NCBI GenBank assembly: GCA_039815685.1
Contig: JBCBYV010000018.1
Location: 1 to 64,000 of the forward strand
DNA: 64,000 bases
Source: Thermohalobaculum sp039815685
GTDB taxonomy: Bacteria > Pseudomonadota > Alphaproteobacteria > Rhodobacterales > Rhodobacteraceae
Reading direction: 5' to 3'
Shown: positions 44,179-52,898 of the stretch, piece after piece
Numbering within the stretch: the stretch's first letter is position 1
Layout: each line of letters opens with the position of its first letter
Notes under the pieces: generated by a model
What the model was told of the DNA's origin: nothing
Database searches by the model: none
Seen by the model: only the letters and a program-made list of their open reading frames with translations
Made by a program: the position numbers and the translations under genes

Positions 44179-45099
44179 ATGGGCGAACTGATCGCCGGCA
44201 TGGCGGGCACGCGGGAGGGGGAGGTGCTCGCCTTCGCACTTGCCCTGCTCTCAGCCCTCGCTCACGCCACCTTTGGGGCGATCAACAAGGGCGGGGTCGA
44301 CCCTTATCTCAACCGCGGGGCGATCAACATCTGCTACGGCCTCGGCGCTCTACCCTTCGCGCTCTTCGTCTTTCCCTGGCCGACACCCGGGCTCTGGGCG
44401 ATCCTCGCCGGCGTCTATATCATCCACCTCGTCTATGAATGGTTGCAGTCGGCAGCGTTCGAGAAGGGAGACTTCACGCTCGTCTACCCGATTGCGCGCG
44501 GTACCGGACCGCTGCTGATCGCCCTAGGCTCGGCGGCGGTCTTCGGCGAGCATCTGGGGCCCTGGCAGTGGCTGGGAGTGGTGACGCTCTCCGCCGCGAT
44601 CATGGGCCTTGCCGTCGTGAACCTGCGCCAGAAGGGGTTGGGCGCAGAGGCGCTCCTAGGTCTCCGCTCTGCCATCGCGATAGCGCTCCTGACGGGCGTG
44701 ATGATCGCGATCTACACGATCTGGGACGCCTACGGGATCCGGCAGGCGACGGACCCCTTCACCTTCCTGGCCTGGTTCTTCGTGCTCGGCGGGCTCGGCT
44801 TTCCCTGGGTCGCCGCCTTGCGCTGGCGGCGGCTCTCGCCGGCTGCGCGGCCCGCGCTCGCCGATCTCGCCGTGCGCGGCGTCTTCGGCGCGGTGATCGC
44901 CTATCTGAGCTTCGGGGCGGTGATGCTGGCCACGCGGCTCGACAAGGTCGGAGAGGCCGCGGTGCTCCGTGAGACCTCGATCATCTTTGCGACCGCGATC
45001 GGCGTCTTCTTCTTCCACGAACGCGTCGACGGGCCGCGGCTGGGGCTCATCCTCCTGATCCTCGCAGGCGCGATGCTGGTCGAGTTCGGCGCGGCGTAG
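44179..45099 (+). CDS. DMT superfamily (EamA) transporter
   Basis: A 306-residue inner-membrane protein with ten helices in two EamA halves. HATFGAINKGGVDPYLNRGAINICYG near 25-50, EWLQSAAFEKGDFTLVYPIARGTGPLLIALGSAAVFGE near 85-122 and RLDKVGEAAVLRETSIIFATAIGVFFFHER near 252-281 follow the duplicated family pattern. GGGAGGTGAG precedes ATG at 44179. Located between ftsY and yciB as in many Rhodobacterales. Substrate unknown. Converges with the AEC gene with 9 bases between stops. Confidence 0.86.
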   Translation: MGELIAGMAGTREGEVLAFALALLSALAHATFGAINKGGVDPYLNRGAINICYGLGALPFALFVFPWPTPGLWAILAGVYIIHLVYEWLQSAAFEKGDFTLVYPIARGTGPLLIALGSAAVFGEHLGPWQWLGVVTLSAAIMGLAVVNLRQKGLGAEALLGLRSAIAIALLTGVMIAIYTIWDAYGIRQATDPFTFLAWFFVLGGLGFPWVAALRWRRLSPAARPALADLAVRGVFGAVIAYLSFGAVMLATRLDKVGEAAVLRETSIIFATAIGVFFFHERVDGPRLGLILLILAGAMLVEFGAA

Positions 45100-45108
45100 A
45101 CGCCGGGG

Positions 45109-46032
45109 TCAGGCGAGAAGGGCGAGGCTCAGGAGGCTGAGAACGCTCGTCCAGATCACGATCTGGGCGATGGTCTCGGTTCGCACGCCGTAGAGGAGCG
45201 CGAGGCTGAAGGCCATCGTGCCCGAGGGGCCGGCGGCGGCCAGCACGAAGCGCGGGTCGACACCGGCGACGGGCCCGAGCGCGCCATCGGCAAGCCCTAG
45301 GGCGAGAGCCACGGCACCCGGGAAGACCACGAGCTTCACCGCCGAGAATGCGAGTACCGCAGGGTCCGCCGTGAAGCGCGTGGCGGAGAGCACGATGCCG
45401 AGCGAGAAGAGCGCCATGGGTGCCGCGGCCGAGCCGTTGAAGGCGATGAAGGTCGCAACCGGCATCGGCACATCGACGCCCGAGACCGCCACCGCAAGGC
45501 CGAGCAGGATCGCCACGATCACCGGGGAGCGCAGCATCGCGCCCGCGACCGACCGTGCCGAGGCGCGTCCGTCGGCGATCAACTGCAGCGCGACGATCGA
45601 GCCTGCGAAGGTCACGGTCGAATCGAGCATCACGATCTCGGTGATCGGGAGCACGTCCTCCGGCCCGTAGAGGAACACCGCGATCGGCAGCGTGAAGAAG
45701 GCGTTGTTCGCGAAGATCCCGCAGAATGCCAGCAGCACAGCCTCGGCCGCGTCACGCTTCAGGAACCGGCGCGCCGCCCAATACCCCACGGCGAAGATCA
45801 CGCCCTGCATTGCGGCGTAGGCGAGGACCGGGACCAGCGCGAAGCGTTCGACCGGCGCAGCGGCCAGCAGCCCGAAGATCAGGACCGGCAGGAAGATCAT
45901 CATCGCAAACCGGTTGATCCGTCGCGCATCCTCCTGGCTGGTCACGCCGAAGCGGCCCATCGCGTAGCCGAGCGCCATGATGGCGAAGACCGGCAGGATC
46001 GGATCGGCAAGGACGGCGAGGATGGGCGCCAC
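45109..46032 (-). CDS. AEC family transporter (auxin efflux carrier-like)
   Basis: Ten-helix secondary transporter of 307 residues: LADPILPVFAIMALGYAMGRFG at the N-terminus and SLGIVLSATRF...VKLVVFPGAVALALGL in the second half match the bacterial AEC/MdcF group, which moves organic acids such as malonate or malate. GTG at 46032 with AGGT upstream gives the usual family N-terminus; the frame continues upstream but with Arg/Pro-rich sequence that looks untranslated. It splits the DMT-yciB block found in relatives. Confidence 0.82.
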   Translation of the reverse strand: MAPILAVLADPILPVFAIMALGYAMGRFGVTSQEDARRINRFAMMIFLPVLIFGLLAAAPVERFALVPVLAYAAMQGVIFAVGYWAARRFLKRDAAEAVLLAFCGIFANNAFFTLPIAVFLYGPEDVLPITEIVMLDSTVTFAGSIVALQLIADGRASARSVAGAMLRSPVIVAILLGLAVAVSGVDVPMPVATFIAFNGSAAAPMALFSLGIVLSATRFTADPAVLAFSAVKLVVFPGAVALALGLADGALGPVAGVDPRFVLAAAGPSGTMAFSLALLYGVRTETIAQIVIWTSVLSLLSLALLA

Positions 46033-46232
46033 GGCAGTGACCTGGGGTTGTTCTCTGGACTTCTCACGGCGCGGCGGGGTCGCGCACCTGCACCGGCGGG
46101 AAACGGCTGCCGACATGGCCGTAGCGACAGCACTCCGGCCCGGCAAGCCCCGGCACCGCGCTTCAGTGCATTCCTCACGCCATGCACCAAGGTGCGGGTG
46201 ACAGCGGCGCGCCGAGCGATTAGGTGCGGGGC

Positions 46233-46886
46233 ATGAGCGAGACAACCGAGCACCACCCGCTGCTGAAACCCGCGTTGGAGATCGGCCCGCTGGCCGTCTT
46301 CTTCCTGTCGTTTCAGTGGGGCCGCGAGATCCTCGAATGGGGCCCGGTAGCGGGCTTCCTGGGGACCTGGGCCGAGACGCCGGCAATGACCGGCGACAGC
46401 GGGCCGCTTTTCGTGGCGACCGCGCTCTTCATGGTGGCGATCTCGGCATCGCTCGCGGCCTCGTGGTGGCTCACGCGGGCGCTGCCGCGCATGGCCGTGG
46501 TCACGGCGATCGTGGTGGTGGTCTTCGGCGGCCTAACGCTCTGGCTGCAGGACGAGACCTTCATCAAGATGAAGCCGACCATCGTGAACGGCCTCTTCGC
46601 GCTGGCACTCGGCATCGGGCTCCTGCAAGGCCGTAGCTATATCCGCTATCTGATGGCCGAGGCGCTCTCGATGGACGATCGCGGCTGGATGATCTTCACC
46701 CAGCGCTGGTGTGCGTTCTTCGTCTTCATGGCGCTCCTGAACGAAGCGGTCTGGCGCACGCAGAGCACGGAGTTCTGGGTCAGCTTCAAGACCTTCGCCA
46801 ACGTGCCCATCACGCTCGTCTTCATGCTCCTCCAGGTGCCCCTCATCCAGAAACACATGATCGAGGAGCCCGAGGCCGGGGAGTAG
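46233..46886 (+). CDS. yciB: septation protein A / YciB-type inner membrane protein
   Basis: Intracellular septation/cell-envelope integrity protein (IspZ/YciB), 217 residues, with five or six helices. KPALEIGPLAVFFLSFQWG at 12-30 and KMKPTIVNGLFALALGIGLLQGRSYIRYLMAEAL near 113-146 are the diagnostic YciB stretches, followed by FVFMALLNEAVWRTQSTEFWVSFKTF. Required for proper septation or envelope integrity in gammaproteobacteria and Shigella. Start at 46233 follows GTGCGGGG. Confidence 0.92.
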   Translation: MSETTEHHPLLKPALEIGPLAVFFLSFQWGREILEWGPVAGFLGTWAETPAMTGDSGPLFVATALFMVAISASLAASWWLTRALPRMAVVTAIVVVVFGGLTLWLQDETFIKMKPTIVNGLFALALGIGLLQGRSYIRYLMAEALSMDDRGWMIFTQRWCAFFVFMALLNEAVWRTQSTEFWVSFKTFANVPITLVFMLLQVPLIQKHMIEEPEAGE

Positions 46887-46989
46887 CGCGGACCGTTGCG
46901 GCCCCGCTGACGTCTCGCGGCACGTCTCTCACCGAGCGCAGCGCATCGCACCTTCGCGGCCAGCGCCTGGCCTGCGGCGCCGGCAGTGA

Positions 46990-47688
46990 TCAGGCAGGCC
47001 GGCGGAGTGCGAACAATCCAAGCGCTGCCATCCCGGCGAGCAGGATCGGGCCGCTCGCCGGCAACGGCACCGATAGTGGCGCGGGCGTGAACTCGTAGGT
47101 GAGTGTCGCGGTGCCGTCGAAGTCGTGGCGCGTCACATCGCTCGTCGTGCCGGCACCGAAGATCGAGACGCTCAAGAAGGTACGGCTCTCGACCCCCAAT
47201 GCGACGGTGGCGCCGATGAAGTCGCTTGGTTCGGCGGCCGTCTCCTCGCTTTCGAACTGGGAGAAGGCGACACCCCTGTCGAAGGAGACGTCGAGACCGT
47301 CCGGCACATCGCCGATCGGGAAGGTATCCCCATCGACCACCACCGGTGACAGTCCGGGGCCGAGATCGACTCTGATGATCGTGGTGATACCGACGTTCGT
47401 GCAGGCGGTCAGCGTCGTCCGGCATGAGAAGTCGAAGCCGGAGATGGACGATATGTCCAAGAGAAGACGCACCTCCTCCAACGTGCCGAGCGTCGGATCG
47501 AAGCCATCGAAGATGAGGTCGGTTGAGATGCGGCTGTCCGGCTGATTACCGGGCGGGTTGGAGAAAGGGACGACAAAGCTGCGCATCTGGGTGATCGTCT
47601 CCGCCCCTGCCGGCGCGACGGTCCCGAGGGTCGCTCCGAGAATGACGCCAGCCGCGACACCCCAACGTCTTATCGTATCGACACACAT
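46990..47688 (-). CDS. secreted protein with VPLPA-CTERM sorting signal
   Basis: A 232-residue exported protein. A signal peptide is present (GVAAGVILGATLGTVAPAGAE), and the C-terminus is SVPLPASGPILLAGM followed by a helix and Arg-Arg, the VPLPA-CTERM signal read by rhodobacterial exosortase-type enzymes. The middle is beta-rich with two Cys in SCRTTLTACTN, resembling choice-of-anchor-E type extracellular domains. Function unknown; no exosortase gene is in the window. Start at 47688 is preferred over a GTG at 47736. Confidence 0.8.
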   Translation of the reverse strand: MCVDTIRRWGVAAGVILGATLGTVAPAGAETITQMRSFVVPFSNPPGNQPDSRISTDLIFDGFDPTLGTLEEVRLLLDISSISGFDFSCRTTLTACTNVGITTIIRVDLGPGLSPVVVDGDTFPIGDVPDGLDVSFDRGVAFSQFESEETAAEPSDFIGATVALGVESRTFLSVSIFGAGTTSDVTRHDFDGTATLTYEFTPAPLSVPLPASGPILLAGMAALGLFALRRPA

Positions 47689-47874
47689 CGCAGAACGAGC
47701 CCCATCCGGTTCTTCGGCATGGGTGGTGGCTACCACGCGGCCGACCGGCCAAGAACGAACGCTTTTGTCGTGTCCCGTTCACGAATATTCGCCCCTCGGC
47801 TGAAACCCGATGTCGAGTTCGTCCGCATGGCGCAACCGGAGCAGGGCGTTCGGGGGCGGGGGCTCGGGCGACAT

Positions 47875-47910
47875 CCCTGTTCTCCCTGTTCTCCCTGTCC
47901 TCCCCGTGCT
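47875..47910. repeat. 9-bp tandem repeat, four units
   Basis: CCCTGTTCT, CCCTGTTCT, CCCTGTCCT and CCCCGTGCT follow one another without gaps: two exact units, one with one change and one with two. It sits in the 347-bp gap (47689-48035) between the VPLPA-CTERM gene and the next gene; nothing else in that gap is supported. Confidence 0.7.
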
Positions 47911-48035
47911 CGCCGACTTCACCGCCGCGAAACCCCTTGATCGAAGGGCAAGTTGCCGTTGCACTCGAAGTTGCACGGCGATGTGCTGACCCCTCAGGGG
48001 ATGCGTCGGCGCATCGGGCTTAGTAGGCTCCCGGC

Positions 48036-48821
48036 ATGTTGGATATTCAAAGCCTTCCGGCACCCCTTTTGGCGCTACTCTCCGCCGGCCTCGTCGTTAC
48101 AGCCTCGCTCGGCTCCTACGGTCTCGCACGCTTCGCGCTTGCGACGAAACTCGGCGAGGAGACGCGGGAGCTGGCGGGCTCCGTCATGTTCCGGGTGGCG
48201 GCACTCCACGGCCTGATGCTGGCGCTGGTCTTCGCACAGGAACTCGCGGCACTTCGCGATGTGAAGGTTGCAGCGGCGCACGAGGCCGCCCGGGTTGCGG
48301 ACATCTACTACGACGCCAAGCGCTTCGGGACGGCGGAGAGTGCAGTGATCTCGGACCACATGGCGCGCTACGGGCGTATCGTCTTCGAGCAGGAGTGGCC
48401 GCAGCTCGCCACGACGCGACGACTCTCCGATGAGGCGTGGTTCGAGTGGGACAGCGCCTATGACAAGATTCTGGGTCTCGAGCCCCAGACTGCACGGCAG
48501 CAACGCCTGCTCGAGGTCATGCTGCTCGATATCCGCGAGCTCTCCGCGCTGCGCGAAGCGCGGGAGAATGCGGCACTCGGCGGGCTGTCCCCGCTCTTCT
48601 TCGTCGCGGCGATCACGGGCGTGATGCTGATCTCGGCCGCCTATTTCACCTGGGCACCGACCGCGCTCAACCTCTCGCTCATCGCGGGCTTTGCCGGCTA
48701 TACGGGCCTGATCCTCTACTTCATCGTGACCTTCGCGAACCCCTACCTGCCGCCGGGCCACGCCGCACCGATCGGGTTCGAGCGGTTCCTGACGGAGGAG
48801 GTTCGGGCGCGGTCGGAATAG
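48036..48821 (+). CDS. membrane protein, DUF4239-like
   Basis: A 261-residue inner-membrane protein: N-terminal helix (8-30), a second hydrophobic stretch (about 50-72), a long polar helical middle part (75-180: AALRDVKVAAAHEAARVADIYYDAKRFG ... LLDIRELSALREARENA) and two C-terminal helices (about 188-208 and 214-236). This layout with helical cytosolic or periplasmic middle matches DUF4239 proteins; the assignment is by shape and weak motif memory. Function unknown. Confidence 0.6.
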   Translation: MLDIQSLPAPLLALLSAGLVVTASLGSYGLARFALATKLGEETRELAGSVMFRVAALHGLMLALVFAQELAALRDVKVAAAHEAARVADIYYDAKRFGTAESAVISDHMARYGRIVFEQEWPQLATTRRLSDEAWFEWDSAYDKILGLEPQTARQQRLLEVMLLDIRELSALREARENAALGGLSPLFFVAAITGVMLISAAYFTWAPTALNLSLIAGFAGYTGLILYFIVTFANPYLPPGHAAPIGFERFLTEEVRARSE

Positions 48822-48841
48822 GCCCTAAGCCGCGGAGCGGT

Positions 48842-49423
48842 TTACCCGCCGGCGCGGGCCGCTTCGATGGCGGGGAGGAGGCGGGACTTCAGCGTATCGC
48901 CAGTGATCGGGCCGATATGCTTGAAGACAATGCGGCCATCATTATCGATGACGAAGGTCTCCGGCACACCATAGACGCCCCACTCGATGCCCGTGCGACC
49001 CGACGTGTCCGCCCCGATCAGGGTGTAGGGATCGCCGAGTTCGTCGAGAAAGGCTCGGGCGTTCTGCGGCGCGTCCTTGTAGTTGATGCCGTGGACGGTG
49101 ATGCCCTCCGCCGCGAGCCCCTTGATCCACGGATGCTCCGCCCGGCAGGGGATGCACCAGGACGCCCAGATGTTCACGAGCTGCACGCCGCCGCCCTTGA
49201 GATCTGCGGTGGCAAGGCCCGGTGCGCCGTCATGCACGCTTTCGAGCGCGAACTCAGGCACCGGCTTGTCGATCAGCGTGCTAGGCAGGTCGTCGGTCTT
49301 GGTCAGGAGGCCGATGAGGAAGGTCGAGAGCACACCGAAGGCGCCCATCAGAGGCACGACCATCCAGAGACGAAAGCCCGACTTCTTCGCGCCGCCGGCG
49401 TCCTCGGTCACGCTATCGCTCAT
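48842..49423 (-). CDS. ccmG: thiol:disulfide interchange protein CcmG/DsbE
   Basis: Membrane-anchored periplasmic thioredoxin that reduces apocytochrome c before heme attachment. 193 residues: anchor helix at about 19-40, thioredoxin domain with VNIWASWCIPCRAEHPWI (Cys pair WCIPC near 91-94), INYKDAPQNARAFLDELG and GVPETFVIDNDGRI with the cis-Pro loop. Overlaps ccmD by 11 bases. End of the ccmC-ccmD-ccmG operon. Confidence 0.93.
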   Translation of the reverse strand: MSDSVTEDAGGAKKSGFRLWMVVPLMGAFGVLSTFLIGLLTKTDDLPSTLIDKPVPEFALESVHDGAPGLATADLKGGGVQLVNIWASWCIPCRAEHPWIKGLAAEGITVHGINYKDAPQNARAFLDELGDPYTLIGADTSGRTGIEWGVYGVPETFVIDNDGRIVFKHIGPITGDTLKSRLLPAIEAARAGG

Positions 49424-49577
49424 GGCTCCCGGCCTCCTTTTCGGCCTCTGCTAGCTCGACCCGCGACCGGGCATTGGCGCGCACCGAAAGGGCGATGAGA
49501 AGTCCGATGACCAGCACCGTCGCCCCATAGGCCACGGCGACATAGGTGAGGTAGGGGTCGGAGAGAAGGGCGCTCAT
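49413..49577 (-). CDS. ccmD: heme exporter protein CcmD
   Basis: Small 54-residue membrane component that stabilises CcmC-CcmE and helps release holo-CcmE. One helix (about 11-31, YVAVAYGATVLVIGLLIALSV) followed by an acidic/basic tail (RVELAEAEKEAG), the standard CcmD layout. The ATG overlaps the ccmC stop by four bases and the stop overlaps ccmG, as in most ccm operons. Confidence 0.9.
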   Translation of the reverse strand: MSALLSDPYLTYVAVAYGATVLVIGLLIALSVRANARSRVELAEAEKEAGSHER

Positions 49578-50332
49578 GCGGGATGCTCTGCCGCAGCCGT
49601 GCTGCCTTCTGCGCGGTTGCCTGCGCGCAGGCGCAAGGCCCGGGCGCGACGGAGCCGGATCTCCGTGCGCGCCCGCGTCAGAAGAAGCGCCGCGAAGAGC
49701 AGGTAGCAGGCCACCATCATGAGGTAGAGCGGGATGCGATAGGCATCGTCCACCCGCTGACCCTCCTGCAGCGTGAGCGACGCGCCCTGGTGCAATGTCG
49801 CCCAGAAATTCACCGAGTAGCGCGCGAGGAAGGCAAAGATCACGCCGACGAGGCAGAGGATGCCCGAAAGCTCCGCCGCCTTCTCCGGCTCGTCGATCGC
49901 GGCCCAGAGCGCCATGTAGCCGAGGTAGAAGAAGAACATGATGAGGACCGCGGTCAGCCGCGCGTCCCACACCCACCAGGTGCCCCACATGGGCTGGCCC
50001 CAGACCGCACCCGTCACGAGCGCGACCAGAGTGAACGCCGCCCCGATGGGTGCTGCTGCCTTGGCGACGAGGAAGCTGACGTGGTGGCGCCGGACGAGGC
50101 CGATGGCGCTCATCACCGCCATGAGCGCATAGGTGTTGATGGCGAGGAGCGCTGCGGGAACGTGGATGAAGAGGATCCGCACCGTGGTGCCCTGCTGGTA
50201 ATCCGCGGGCACGGAAAGCCCCCAGACAAGCCCAACCGCCAACAGGACGCCCGCGGCCACCCAGAACGGTGCCACGAGCCAGCCTGTCAGTCGCATGAAC
50301 TCGGCCGGATTTGCAAAGCGCCAGATCGACAT
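49574..50332 (-). CDS. ccmC: heme transporter/chaperone CcmC
   Basis: Six-helix membrane protein that loads heme on CcmE. The tryptophan-rich periplasmic loop MWGTWWVWDARLT is intact, with the flanking heme-ligand His in RILFIHVPAA and NFWATLHQGASL. MSIWRFANPAEFM at 50332 is the usual CcmC N-terminus (252 residues); the frame is open to ATG 50401, adding 23 residues with an extra hydrophobic stretch. Neither start has a strong ribosome-binding site. Bases 50402-50648 hold no other gene. Confidence 0.92.
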   Translation of the reverse strand: MSIWRFANPAEFMRLTGWLVAPFWVAAGVLLAVGLVWGLSVPADYQQGTTVRILFIHVPAALLAINTYALMAVMSAIGLVRRHHVSFLVAKAAAPIGAAFTLVALVTGAVWGQPMWGTWWVWDARLTAVLIMFFFYLGYMALWAAIDEPEKAAELSGILCLVGVIFAFLARYSVNFWATLHQGASLTLQEGQRVDDAYRIPLYLMMVACYLLFAALLLTRARTEIRLRRARALRLRAGNRAEGSTAAAEHPA

Positions 50333-50648
50333 CCGGCAGGAAATAACCGTCGCACCGATCAGATACAACGCCATCCACACAGCCCCGGCATAGCGCCACA
50401 TGCTTGACGCTGCGTTCCTGCGTCTTCGCCGGACGCGCTTCCAAGGGTGGCATAGCGACCGGCAGACGATGAGCAGCGCTCTACCGCGGCTGGCGCGGCG
50501 GCCGGGACAGCGCGCAGGCGGCCCGCAATCCTCCGAAATCCTTCACATCGCTCTCAGGATTTCAGCCCTGCGAATGCGCAGGTTCCAGCCATCCCGCCGG
50601 TCGTGCTGTCAGTCGCACGCACCGGCTGTTGCGCAAAGGAGCGAGATC

Positions 50649-51215
50649 GTGACCATCGAAACCACCGCGACCACGACCGATAACGGCGTCAACCTCGAGG
50701 CGATCCTGGAGGCGCGCACCGCCCTCACCGACGCACCGGCAGGCGCCCAGTTCACCTGGCGCGCGCGCTGCGACTGGCAGAGCGGGACGCACAGCCGCTC
50801 GGTCATGGAGGGCTTCTTCGGCCTCGGTGAGGAGCAGTCGCGGGAGCGCAGCCACGTCATCGATGCTGACCACCCGCCGCAGTTCGCCGCCGAGGACAAC
50901 GGGGCGACCCCGGTCGAGATCGTCCTCTCGGGCCTTGCCTCCTGCCTCACCGCCGGCGTGGCAACGGTCGCGCAGAACCGCGGGATCCAGCTTCGCCGGG
51001 TGAGTGCCGAGGTCGAGGGCGACATGGATCTGCAAGGCATCCTCGGCATCGATGCGGGCGTGCGGAACGGCTTCAGCGCCATCCGCGTGACCTTCCACAT
51101 CGACGCCGACGCGACGGCCGAGGACATCGCCGCGCTTGTGGCCCAGTCGCAGCGTCGCTCGGCGGTCTTCGACATCATCACCAACCCCACCGCCGTCCAC
51201 GTCAGCGTGGCCTGA
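50649..51215 (+). CDS. OsmC family protein
   Basis: OsmC/Ohr-fold thiol peroxidase-like protein of 188 residues. FTWRARCDWQSGTHSRSVMEGFF in the N-terminal half, GATPVEIVLSGLASCLTAGVATVAQNRGI with the conserved Cys in the central helix, and LAQSQRRSAVFDIITNPTAVHV at the end. The second Cys expected in Ohr-type peroxidases (SxVxCPVS region) is replaced by SAVFDIITN, so it may not be a classical peroxidase. GTG at 50649 has AAAGGAG seven bases upstream. First gene of a run to 54491. Confidence 0.87.
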   Translation: MTIETTATTTDNGVNLEAILEARTALTDAPAGAQFTWRARCDWQSGTHSRSVMEGFFGLGEEQSRERSHVIDADHPPQFAAEDNGATPVEIVLSGLASCLTAGVATVAQNRGIQLRRVSAEVEGDMDLQGILGIDAGVRNGFSAIRVTFHIDADATAEDIAALVAQSQRRSAVFDIITNPTAVHVSVA

Positions 51216-51239
51216 GCGGGTTTCTCACGGAGAAGACCA

Positions 51240-51521
51240 ATGACCCCTGGTACGCCGCTGTACCTGCTTCCCGCCATGCCCCCTCCCTTCGCGGGCGTGC
51301 GGCGGGGAGCCCTTCCCTGGAGCACCGTCTGGACCCGTCTCGCGGTTCCTTTCCGGGCGCTCGCCCATCTCGCCGCGGCCATCTCGACCCGGCGCGCCCG
51401 TCGGGCGGCCCAGCGCCGGCGGATGATGATCAGCACCGATCTCGGTCGCGACGTCGGCGTCACCGAGGCGGAGATCCGCGAGCTCTTCTCGCGCCCGGTC
51501 CTCGCCCGGGACGACTGGTGA
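51240..51521 (+). CDS. DUF1127-like small basic protein
   Basis: A 93-residue protein with a basic helical region (ALAHLAAAISTRRARRAAQRRRMM) followed by DLGRDVGVTEAEIRELFSRP, the YjiS/DUF1127 C-terminal pattern (DIGLTRADI-like). DUF1127 proteins in alphaproteobacteria affect RNA turnover and phosphate or stress metabolism. It starts 24 bases after the OsmC gene with GGAGAAG upstream, and 46 bases precede the next gene, so it is likely in the same operon. Confidence 0.75.
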   Translation: MTPGTPLYLLPAMPPPFAGVRRGALPWSTVWTRLAVPFRALAHLAAAISTRRARRAAQRRRMMISTDLGRDVGVTEAEIRELFSRPVLARDDW

Positions 51522-51567
51522 CAGCCTGCGGGGCTCCGAGCCGAGCCCCGCACCGTCCTGCCCCACG

Positions 51568-52839
51568 ATGACAGATACCGGAGCCACCGCCATGCATCCG
51601 CGCCATACCAACACCATCATCGTCGGCGCCGGCCAGGCCGGCCTCGCCATGAGCCGCGCGCTGAACGAGCGAGGCATCGAGCATCTGGTGCTCGAGCGCG
51701 GCCGCGTGGCCGAGAGCTGGCGTCGGCGACCATGGGAGAGCCTGCGCCTCCTCACCCCCAACTGGGCGAACGGCATGCCGGGCATGCCTTACTGGGGCGA
51801 CGAGCCGCACGGCTTCATGCCCGCGGGCGAGCTGATCCAACGGCTCGACAGCTATGCCGACCTCATCGCCGCCCCTGTGCATGAGCAGACCGAGGTGCTG
51901 CACGCGACGGCGACGGAGAGCGGCTTTGCGCTCTCCACAAGCGAGGGGCCCTATCGCGCCCGAAACCTCATCGTCGCCAGCGGCGCCTGTGCCGAGCCCG
52001 TGATCCCACCCCTCGCCGCCGCCCTGCCCCGCCGGATCGTGCAGCTCACCGCCGCGAGCTATCGCCGTGCGGCCGACCTGCCGGAGGGCGGCGTGCTCGT
52101 CGTGGGCGCGTCTGCCTCCGGCGTGCAGATCGCCGCTGAGATCCAGGCCTCGGGCCGCCCGGTCACCCTTGCCGCGGGCAACCATCTGCGCCTCCCCCGG
52201 ACCTATCGCGGTCGGGACATCGAGTGGTGGCTCGACACCATCGGCGCCCTCGACGAGGGGATCGAGGCCGTGGACGATCTCGACCGCGTCCGTAGGACCC
52301 CGTCACCACAGCTCACGGGCCAGGGGCACGACGTCGATCTCGGCGCGCTCCAGGCCCGCGGGATCGAGGTTACCGGTCGCCTCTGCCAGGTGCGCGACGG
52401 GCGCGCGCTCTTCTCGGGCGGCCTCGACCCACTCATCCAGTCGGCGGACCTCAAGCTCGCGCGCCTCCGCCGGCGGATCGATGACTGGGCAGCCGAGCAT
52501 CTGCCCGGCGCGTCCGTCCCAGCGACCGAGCGCCCGGCACCGACACCCATTCCGACCGCGCCGCGCCTCGAGCTCGACCTCACCTCGGGCGAGATCGGCA
52601 CAGTCATCTGGGCCACCGGCTACCGGCCGGATTTCTCTTGGCTCGGCCTGCCCGTCTTCGACCGGCGCCAGCGCCTGCGCCATCTGGGCGGGATCGCGAT
52701 CGGCCAGCCGGGCCTCTACGTCCTCGGCCTGCCGTTCCTGCGCCGCCGCCGCTCCGCGCTGATCTCGGGCGCTGGCGGGGATGCAAGCGCCGTCGCCCAC
52801 CATCTCGAAACCCGCCTCCGTCAGAGCGCCGCCGCCTGA
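51568..52839 (+). CDS. FAD-dependent NAD(P)-binding oxidoreductase (CzcO/FMO-like)
   Basis: Flavin-containing monooxygenase-like protein of 423 residues. The FAD Rossmann loop VGAGQAGLAMSRAL is at 19-32, the FMO-like WESLRLLTPNWANGMPG follows at about 56-72, the second (NADPH) loop VVGASASGVQIA is near 178-189, and the ATGYRPDFSWLG motif near 350. The shape fits CzcO-type or thioredoxin reductase-like flavoproteins; the substrate may be a sulfur or nitrogen compound given the neighbours, which is inference. ATG 51592 is an alternative start. Confidence 0.85.
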   Translation: MTDTGATAMHPRHTNTIIVGAGQAGLAMSRALNERGIEHLVLERGRVAESWRRRPWESLRLLTPNWANGMPGMPYWGDEPHGFMPAGELIQRLDSYADLIAAPVHEQTEVLHATATESGFALSTSEGPYRARNLIVASGACAEPVIPPLAAALPRRIVQLTAASYRRAADLPEGGVLVVGASASGVQIAAEIQASGRPVTLAAGNHLRLPRTYRGRDIEWWLDTIGALDEGIEAVDDLDRVRRTPSPQLTGQGHDVDLGALQARGIEVTGRLCQVRDGRALFSGGLDPLIQSADLKLARLRRRIDDWAAEHLPGASVPATERPAPTPIPTAPRLELDLTSGEIGTVIWATGYRPDFSWLGLPVFDRRQRLRHLGGIAIGQPGLYVLGLPFLRRRRSALISGAGGDASAVAHHLETRLRQSAAA

Positions 52840-52898
52840 CCGGGGCACGACTGATCGGCGCAGCCCAACCGGCACACACCCCGCCACAGGAGACCGCC

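Noticed and set aside
47875..47910. Possible CRISPR array
   Set aside because: Units are 9 bp and directly adjacent; there are no spacers and no cas genes.
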